DNA of 12,057 nt from Candidatus Sumerlaeota bacterium (GTDB lineage Bacteria > Sumerlaeota > Sumerlaeia > JADFCT01), in NCBI GenBank assembly GCA_026398575.1, contig JAPLSP010000286.1, positions 1 to 12,057 on the forward strand, in the 5' to 3' direction. Position 1 is the first letter of the stretch; every line of letters begins with the position of its first letter. Positions 7,201 through 12,057 of the stretch are shown here, in pieces. The notes under the pieces are model-generated. The model was not told the origin of the DNA and did no database searches. It worked only from the letters and a program-made list of their open reading frames with translations. A program made the translations under genes and the position numbers.

Positions 7201-8382
7201 GCCTATCGCGAATACTTGTGCAGCGCGGACAAGCAATGGCTCGACAAGATGTGGCCGCGCGTCAAGAAGGCGACGGAGTACGTCATCGCGAAATGGGACG
7301 CGGACGAAGACGGCGTCCTGGCCGGGCCGCAGTGGAACACGCTGGATGCGAATCTGGGCGGCAGTTCGTCGTGGCTGGGGACGATGTATCTGGGGGCGCT
7401 CCAGGCCACGGAAAAGATGGCGTTGATCGAGGGCGACGCCGACATGGCCAAGCGCTGCGTCCGCATCCGCGAATCCGGCGCGAAGAAGCAGAACGAGACG
7501 CTCTGGAACGGCGAATACTATATCCAGATTCCCGACGAAAAACCGTGCCGCGATTATAACGACGGCGTCACGATTGACATGTTCCTGGGCGAGTGGTGGG
7601 CCAATCAGGTCAACCTCGCTCAGAGCTATCCGCTGGACCGCAAGCAATCGGGCCTGAAGGCGCTGATCAAGTACAACTTCCGCACGGACTTCAAGGGGAT
7701 CAAGCAGCTGCCGCGCAAGTTTGTGGATGACGGCGACGCCGCGCTGCAGATGATCCAGTGGCCGGCGGGAAAGAAACGCCCGGCGAACCATATCCTCTAC
7801 GCCGATGAGGCAATGACCGGCTTCGAATATGCGGCGGCGGCCACGATGGTTCAGTGCGGCCTGATGCGCGAGGGCTTCATGGTGACGCTGGCCGTTTACG
7901 ACCGCTACAACGGCCACCGGCGCACGGGGCTCAACGGCGCGGCCTGGGGCTACAGCGGCAATCCCTTCGGCGACGACGAATGCGGCAAATACTATGCGCG
8001 CGCGATGAGCGTCTGGTCCCTCCTGCTCGTGACGCAAGGCTTTATCTACGACGGTCCGGCGGGCGTGATCGGATTCAAACCCGTCTGGAAGCCGGAGGAT
8101 CATGCTTCGTTCTTCACGGGCGCGGAGGGGTGGGGCCTCTATACGCAAAAGCGCGATGGCGCGGTCACGAATGGAAAGCTCGATTTGCGCTTCGGCAAGC
8201 TGCGCCTGACGAAGTGGGTCTTCGCGGCGGACGAAAAAGCATCGCCGACGAAGGTGAAGGTTGCGCTTGGCGATAAAGCGGTAAGCGCCAAGATGGAAGT
8301 CAAGGGCGGCGAAGCGACGATTGTTTTCGATCAGCCGATCATTCTCGAAGCGGGGCAGATTCTGGCGGCGGAAATTCGCTGA
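4285..8382 (+). CDS. Secreted two-LamG, GH116/DUF608-like glycoside hydrolase
   Basis: The 1365-residue protein begins with a signal peptide (helix [17 protein letters not shown], likely cleaved at ASA|QD near residue 37). Two concanavalin A/LamG-like domains follow, about 43-254 and 288-499, each opening with LIAYW-x-x-(D/N)GD-x-KD-x-KG. A Lys/Glu/Gln/Ala-rich helical linker (about 502-539) leads to a GH116 N-terminal beta-domain starting at [19 protein letters not shown] (about 559-577) and an (alpha/alpha)6 catalytic domain (about 860-1285). Family landmarks there are [25 protein letters not shown] with candidate nucleophile E904, [13 protein letters not shown] with candidate acid/base D1021, and [13 protein letters not shown]...GFIYDGP. 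A beta-rich tail ends the protein. GH116 enzymes are retaining beta-glucosidases/xylosidases; DUF608-type bacterial members are mostly uncharacterised, so the substrate is open. The LamG pair probably binds polysaccharide or a surface partner. The catalytic residue assignments are from motif memory, not alignment. Confidence 0.85.
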   Translation: [1365 protein letters not shown]

Positions 8383-8401
8383 ACAATGGTTGGTATTTAC
8401 T

Positions 8402-8614
8402 ATGAAGCCAAGCGACCGATATGTGAAGATCGTGGAATGGTCGGAAGAGGACCAATGCTATATTGGCAGTTGTCCAGGTCTCTTCTACGGCGGATGCCAC
8501 GGCGATGATGAACAGGCAGTCTTTGCAGAATTATGCCAAATTGTTGAAGAGACAATCGAGCTCCACCAGCACGAACACAAGACGCAGCCTCCTTCGATCT
8601 GCGGAAGAGACTAA
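8402..8614 (+). CDS. Short HicB-like protein, no DNA-binding tail, no HicA partner
   Basis: The 70-residue protein reads [20 protein letters not shown], then [17 protein letters not shown] and a helix [21 protein letters not shown] segment. This is the partial RNase H-like fold of HicB antitoxins (the pattern [17 protein letters not shown]...HGDDE...ELCxxVEE is characteristic as I recall it). Full HicB proteins carry a C-terminal ribbon-helix-helix or HTH for autoregulation. Here the protein stops after [14 protein letters not shown], and no such domain continues in any frame before the next gene. No HicA toxin is adjacent. It starts 19 bp after the glycosidase stop, with no clear Shine-Dalgarno, and ends 11 bp before the SEC-C gene, so it is probably cotranscribed with the latter. 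It may be an antitoxin remnant or a stand-alone HicB-like regulator. Confidence 0.7.
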   Translation: MKPSDRYVKIVEWSEEDQCYIGSCPGLFYGGCHGDDEQAVFAELCQIVEETIELHQHEHKTQPPSICGRD

Positions 8615-8625
8615 GGAATAATGAC

Positions 8626-9519
8626 GTGAATCAAATTCTTGCCCGGGATGAAATATCGAAGCATGTAATCGCCACGCTTGCTCATGACGCTGTGGCTGGC
8701 CGATATCGCTGTGGCATGTCGGTCTGTCCCAATCCCGTTTGCCTATGCGAGGAAGTAACATTGTTCCTCACACAGCTTTCAGCGGAAGACGCTCCAATCC
8801 GCGGGATTCCTCCTATTGAGATTAAGCTCGATATCGGCAAACAGGCGCTGACCTATCCGAAAAGCAGCAGGATATCCGGCGCGCAAGCCAATTTGGCCCA
8901 GCAGTTGCTCAGCCAGTTGCGGGAGGAAGACTACCAGATTTTACGGGAGATGTATTACATTCAGAAACAAGAAATCACGGAAAGCGCTAATATCAAGGAT
9001 ATTGAGGCGGATTTCCCGATAAAGGAAATCGAGAGCAGGGGATCTCTGATCGCCTATAATGAAACGCTTCCTTTTGCGCGGCAACTGCAATTCAATCTCG
9101 ATAATCTCGACATTCTTGTGTTGGATCAATATTGCGTAAAGCCCAAATGCCGCTGTCATGACGCGCTGCTCGGTTTCATGCTTCTGAAGAAAGGATGGCG
9201 CAGCGCCGAGCAGGTCACTGCGTACTTCGTTGATTACGATCGACAAAAATGGAGGAATGTTGATTCCATCGCGCCCCAAGAGTCCGGCCTTTTCCAGATC
9301 GGGAATCTTCGCGGTATTCTGGAAGCGCGCTATCCGGATCTTTACGAATTTCTGCGCGAAAGGCATGCGAAACTCAAAGCGCTCTATGTTAATTGCAAAG
9401 AGCGCAATAAGCCGAAGCCTGTTCCCGCTGCCACGATGAAAGCTGGCCGGAACGATCCCTGCCCTTGTGGCAGTGGCAAGAAATATAAGAAGTGCTGTTT
9501 CCCCGCCTATGAACGTTGA
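8626..9519 (+). CDS. SEC-C zinc-finger protein with two CxxPxCxC motifs, function unknown
   Basis: The 297-residue protein starts at GTG, with AAGGAA (8613-8618) 7 nt upstream. Its C-terminus [18 protein letters not shown] (C279, C281, C290, C291) is a textbook SEC-C motif, a zinc-binding module first known from SecA. The rest is not SecA. Two further cysteine clusters of the same form occur: CPNPVCLC (C34, C39, C41) and CVKPKCRC (C170, C175, C177), each followed by a hydrophobic strand (EEVTLFL and HDALLGFML). I recall similar CxxPxCxC clusters in a family of SEC-C proteins without a known role. There is no signal peptide or membrane segment, so it is cytoplasmic. It follows the HicB-like gene by 11 bp and converges with the propeller gene, 2 bp between stops. 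Probably a zinc protein; no enzyme motif was recognised. Confidence 0.8.
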   Translation: MNQILARDEISKHVIATLAHDAVAGRYRCGMSVCPNPVCLCEEVTLFLTQLSAEDAPIRGIPPIEIKLDIGKQALTYPKSSRISGAQANLAQQLLSQLREEDYQILREMYYIQKQEITESANIKDIEADFPIKEIESRGSLIAYNETLPFARQLQFNLDNLDILVLDQYCVKPKCRCHDALLGFMLLKKGWRSAEQVTAYFVDYDRQKWRNVDSIAPQESGLFQIGNLRGILEARYPDLYEFLRERHAKLKALYVNCKERNKPKPVPAATMKAGRNDPCPCGSGKKYKKCCFPAYER

Positions 9520-9521
9520 AG

Positions 9522-11096
9522 CTAATCCTGGCCAACCGTCTTTAATCGTGGATCGCTCAAGTCGAGGCGGTACATGATCTGATTGTAGTCGTAGCGCGGC
9601 GTGGGAAATTTATTGCCTGAAAAAGTTTCCGCGTAAGTGCCTTCGAAATAAATGAGCCGCCCGCCTTCTTGATCGAAGAACGGACGGTGGACTGGATTAT
9701 AGAAGGTGTAGTTGTTGTGCGTAACGATTTTTACGGCGCGGCGCCAGGGGCCGGTGGCTTCGGGCGCTTCGGAATACCAAACCTCTCCCAGAAACGACGT
9801 TCCGCCATGCTGCGACGCGATCATGATCCAGCGCTTGCGGTATTCATTCCAGTTCACCGATCCATTATGCATTTGTATCGGCTTGCCCTTCTCCGCGTCC
9901 ACCGGCTGATAGTATGCCTCGTCGGGCTTGATCTGTTTGGATTCGATCAGTTTGCGCTCTTCAGCGGGGGTGAGCGGCCTGCTGTTCGTCCGCCACTCAT
10001 AGCGCAGGCGCCCATCCGCGCCGCGCTGGATTTTTTCCAGGCCGGTTAACACGTCCTTCGCCAGACAAGTCCATGCCTCATACGCGGCGGGGTCCGTAAT
10101 CTGCTTCAGTTCGGCCTTCACCCGCGTATTCGGAAATGGCTCGCCGATGTAGTAATAGACGGCGCCGTTTTCGGTCCGCCGGATGGGATGTGCGCGGGGT
10201 TGGCGCCATTTGTCGTTGAGGTCGAGTTCTTTGAGGCGCTCGAATTCCTGCTTTTCATCGTTCCAGATGGCCAGGCCGTGATCGAGTATTTTTGACAGCG
10301 ATTCCATGTGCGCATAGTGCGTGATCAATCGCTCGCCGCCGCCTTCGCCGGGAACGGTCACCAGGCCGTCAATCCATATCGGGCCGCTCTTGACGCCCAA
10401 TCGGCAGACCGGACGGCTGAATCCATCGGAGCTGGTGAAATAGCGGAGATTCACGCCCTGCGCCGGATCGAGTCCGCCGCTTCCCGGCGCCTGCGCGGTG
10501 GCGCCCGACGTCCAGAAATGCCCCAGCGGATACTTCATGCGATTCGTGTCGCCCCAGAACCAATAAAGCATCCCGCGATAGGGTATGGCCATCGCCGTGT
10601 CCTGTCCCACGACCAATCCGCTGCATAGCGGCTCGGCGATCGGCGCGGTTTCGCCCAGAAGAAACGTATCCAGATAAATCCCCTCGCCCGTCAACCGATA
10701 GAGCCGCTCCGCGATATTGATCCGCTTGATGCGAATGGTGGATTGCTTGCCCGCGGTGGTCGTCAGCGCGAGGCCCGCGTTGCCAAAGCCGTCTTTGGGA
10801 TATTCGTAGCCGTGGCTGCGAACGAAAAAGAAAATAGACTGGCCCATCAAGGCTGGTTCATAGAACGCAACCCGCCCGGCGCTGTCAGTGACGTAACGCA
10901 GATGGTTGACGGTTTCCAACTCGACCAGCGGCACGCCGCGGTTTGTTTTGTCGTCCACGACTTGAATTTGGAAATAGGCGTTGGGTGGCGCCGGAGGCTG
11001 GGCATAGGCGGTCATGCCGCACAAGAATAGACACGCAACAAAAGCCGCATAGGTGATGCGTGGAAATTCTGGTTTGTTTTTTCTTTGCAGGAACAT
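9522..11096 (-). CDS. Secreted beta-propeller protein with N-terminal carboxypeptidase-regulatory-like domain
   Basis: The 524-residue protein starts at ATG 11096 with GGAGG 10 nt upstream. A signal peptide (residues 1-32, helix ITYAAFVACLFLCGMTAYA, cleavage AYA|QP) shows export. Residues about 40-123 resemble a carboxypeptidase-regulatory-like or Ig-type beta-sandwich (GVPLVELETVNHLRYVTDSAGR, then a strand-rich tail). From about 140 to 513 repeated strand blocks look like a five-bladed propeller of the GH43/GH32/DUF4185 type: GQDTAMAIPYRGMLYWFWGDT, then NGSVNWNEYRKRWIMI, then GEVWYSEAPEATGPW, then YNPVHRPFFDQEGGRLIYFEG. These folds usually hydrolyse or bind glycans, but I cannot assign a catalytic acid triad, so activity is unproven. 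It lies downstream of the aldolase gene in the same direction, separated by the double-hairpin repeat region. One cysteine-containing motif, WTCLAKDV, is unexplained. Confidence 0.7.
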   Translation of the reverse strand: MFLQRKNKPEFPRITYAAFVACLFLCGMTAYAQPPAPPNAYFQIQVVDDKTNRGVPLVELETVNHLRYVTDSAGRVAFYEPALMGQSIFFFVRSHGYEYPKDGFGNAGLALTTTAGKQSTIRIKRINIAERLYRLTGEGIYLDTFLLGETAPIAEPLCSGLVVGQDTAMAIPYRGMLYWFWGDTNRMKYPLGHFWTSGATAQAPGSGGLDPAQGVNLRYFTSSDGFSRPVCRLGVKSGPIWIDGLVTVPGEGGGERLITHYAHMESLSKILDHGLAIWNDEKQEFERLKELDLNDKWRQPRAHPIRRTENGAVYYYIGEPFPNTRVKAELKQITDPAAYEAWTCLAKDVLTGLEKIQRGADGRLRYEWRTNSRPLTPAEERKLIESKQIKPDEAYYQPVDAEKGKPIQMHNGSVNWNEYRKRWIMIASQHGGTSFLGEVWYSEAPEATGPWRRAVKIVTHNNYTFYNPVHRPFFDQEGGRLIYFEGTYAETFSGNKFPTPRYDYNQIMYRLDLSDPRLKTVGQD

Positions 11097-11114
11097 GAGA
11101 TAAATGCCTCCCTA

Positions 11115-11193
11115 TGGAGTTCCATCGTGTTTGGAGTTCCATCGCGTTTGGAGTTCCATCTTTAGATGGTGTTTTCACCAACCTTCAGGTTGG
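11115..11193 (+). repeat. Left copy of an inverted double-hairpin repeat, with three 17-bp leader units
   Basis: Three direct units TGGAGTTCCATCGTGTT-like begin at 11115, 11132 and 11149; the third runs into hairpin 1, CCATC-TTTA-GATGG (11156-11169). Hairpin 2, CCAACC-TTCA-GGTTGG (11178-11193), follows after 8 bases. The last 49 bp (11145-11193) match the reverse complement of 11302-11350 at 43 of 49 positions. It lies in the leader of the propeller gene, ahead of its ribosome binding site. Confidence 0.85.
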
Positions 11194-11299
11194 CGTGGCT
11201 TACTAAAGCTCCTATCCAACTCAGTGAATACACAACCAGCCAAACTTCCCACAAAGATCCATGGGATTACGCTACACAAGGAAGGATTTCGCAAACTGA

Positions 11300-11364
11300 C
11301 TCCAACCTGAAGGTTGGAGGAGACACCACCTAAAGGTGGAACTCCGAACGGTGGAACTCCAAAC
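11300..11364 (-). repeat. Right, inverted copy of the double-hairpin repeat
   Basis: Read on the plus strand, hairpin 2 is CTCCAACC-TGAA-GGTTGGAG (11300-11319, 8-bp stem) and hairpin 1 is CCACC-TAAA-GGTGG (11326-11339). Two 15-bp leader units GGTGGAACTCC[G/A]AAC follow (11335-11349, 11350-11364). Against the left copy, both changes inside stem 1 fall on one base pair and keep it paired (T-A versus C-G). It ends 2 bp from the aldolase stop codon, so it is at the 3' end of that message. The 106 bp between the two copies (11194-11299) hold nothing I can identify. Confidence 0.85.
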
Positions 11365-11366
11365 GT

Positions 11367-12005
11367 TTATTTGGGGGCGGCGGCGATTTTGTCCATGGCG
11401 GTTTTGGTCAGTGTGGTGATGGCGTCCCAGTTTTTCGCGGTGATCAGGTCTTTCTTTACCATCCACGTCCCGCCAACGGCTGCGACGCACTTGAGCGCGA
11501 AATACTCCATCATGTTGTCCGCCGTGACGCCGCCCGTCGGGATGAAATTGATGCCGCGGTGCTGGTAGGGGGCGTTGAGCGCTTGAATCATCTTGGCGCC
11601 GCCCGCCTCGCCCGCCGGGAAAAACTTGAGCAGCACGCATTCCTCGTCGAGCGCCGCTTCGATGTCCGAAGGCGTCATGACTCCGGGGAAAAACGGCAGC
11701 CCCACCTTGCGCGCGTGAGCCAGAATCTTTGGGTTGCATCCAGGCGCGACGGCAAACTGCGCTCCGGCTTGTTTGGCGGCTTCCACCTCCTCGATGCGCG
11801 TCACGGTTCCGGCGCCGACGAGGAAATCGGGGAATTCCGCGCTCACGACGCGGATGGCCTCGCGCGCGGCTTTCGTGCGGAAGGTGATCTCCGCCGCCAG
11901 CAATCCACCGCGCCGCAACGCATTGCAGAGAGGAATGGCGTCTTCGACGTTGTCGAGCGCGATCACCGGCAGAATCCGGCTTTGACGAATTTTGTCCTGA
12001 ATCAT
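11367..12005 (-). CDS. eda: KDPG/KHG aldolase (2-dehydro-3-deoxy-6-phosphogluconate / 4-hydroxy-2-oxoglutarate aldolase)
   Basis: The 212-residue protein is a full-length class I aldolase of the Eda family. It cleaves 2-keto-3-deoxy-6-phosphogluconate to pyruvate and glyceraldehyde 3-phosphate in the Entner-Doudoroff or sugar-acid pathways. The visible active-site set is complete: AEITFRT (E39, R43), VGAGTV (63-68), FPGVMTPSD (106-114), the Schiff-base lysine in LLKFFPA (K127), and the phosphate-binding IPTGGV (155-160) and VGGTWM (177-182). It is cytoplasmic. The ATG at 12005 has AAAGG 7 nt upstream. No edd or sugar-acid kinase lies in the window; the upstream side ends at the window edge. 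The secreted glycosidases nearby suggest a role in catabolising released sugars or uronates, which is inference. Eda-family enzymes vary in substrate, so KDPG specificity is probable, not certain. Confidence 0.92.
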   Translation of the reverse strand: MIQDKIRQSRILPVIALDNVEDAIPLCNALRRGGLLAAEITFRTKAAREAIRVVSAEFPDFLVGAGTVTRIEEVEAAKQAGAQFAVAPGCNPKILAHARKVGLPFFPGVMTPSDIEAALDEECVLLKFFPAGEAGGAKMIQALNAPYQHRGINFIPTGGVTADNMMEYFALKCVAAVGGTWMVKKDLITAKNWDAITTLTKTAMDKIAAAPK

Positions 12006-12057
12006 TTGAAAACCTTTCGATGAAATGGCATTGCGCGGAACTCACCACAGAGGCACA

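Noticed and set aside
5464..8148. 894-codon open frame on the minus strand, opposite the LamG/GH116 gene
   Set aside because: It lies wholly antisense to a gene with clear domain homology. Its predicted protein is Arg/Ala/His-rich with no recognisable fold, as expected from antisense GC-rich codons.
11272..12048. 258-codon minus-strand open frame overlapping the aldolase
   Set aside because: It is a shifted frame over a complete, motif-perfect aldolase gene. Its protein is low-complexity Arg/Gly-rich and it runs through the repeat.
12040..12057. Possible start of a CACAGAGG-type repeat at the right edge
   Set aside because: Only ACCACAGAGGCACA is visible before the window ends, with barely one unit and a partial second; too little to call.

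Overview
The window looks like accessory chromosome from an environmental, non-model Gram-negative-type bacterium. It carries a type II/IV pseudopilin, two secreted proteins with signal peptides (one a very large LamG plus GH116-like glycosidase), a GT-C membrane glycosyltransferase, a Gfo/Idh-type dehydrogenase remnant, toxin-antitoxin relics and many short intergenic repeats. That mixture resembles PVC-related or Hydrogenedentota/Sumerlaeota-type genomes. This is an inference from family content; no rRNA or marker gene is present to prove it.

Layout, left to right. Positions 1-40 hold the first codons of a minus-strand gene cut by the window edge, preceded by a perfect 17-bp palindrome (94-110). 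Positions 114-500 (minus) are a HEPN-domain gene whose reading frame is broken by one TAG codon exactly where relatives, as I recall them, carry tryptophan. It abuts a truncated Gfo/Idh/MocA oxidoreductase (517-720, minus). That remnant is the last gene of a minus-strand, translationally coupled operon: GT-C glycosyltransferase (1571-3112), then SAM methyltransferase (717-1574), then oxidoreductase. Both junctions are 4-bp ATGA overlaps. The operon probably acted on cell-surface glycans or glycolipids and has lost its 3' end.

A divergent intergenic region (3113-3437) contains a 9-bp tandem repeat and a 14-bp duplication. It leads into plus-strand genes: a pseudopilin (3438-4136), a spacer with an 8-bp repeat, a possible promoter and a strong hairpin, then a 1365-residue secreted protein with two LamG domains, a charged helical linker and a GH116/DUF608-like catalytic module (4285-8382). 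A small HicB-like protein lacking a DNA-binding tail (8402-8614) and a SEC-C zinc-finger protein of unknown function (8626-9519) follow.

The right part is minus strand. A KDPG/KHG aldolase (11367-12005) lies upstream of a secreted beta-propeller protein with an N-terminal carboxypeptidase-regulatory-like domain (9522-11096). They are separated by a 270-bp spacer holding two inverted copies of a double-hairpin repeat with a compensatory base-pair change. The last 52 bases (12006-12057) show only the aldolase ribosome binding site. The propeller gene and the SEC-C gene converge with 2 bp between stop codons.

The functional theme is extracellular carbohydrate handling (glycosidase, propeller protein, pseudopilin, sugar-acid aldolase) beside a decayed glycan-modification operon and toxin-antitoxin debris. 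The best candidates for something undescribed are the paired double-hairpin repeat, the HicB-like/SEC-C gene pair, and the large LamG2-GH116 enzyme next to a pseudopilin.
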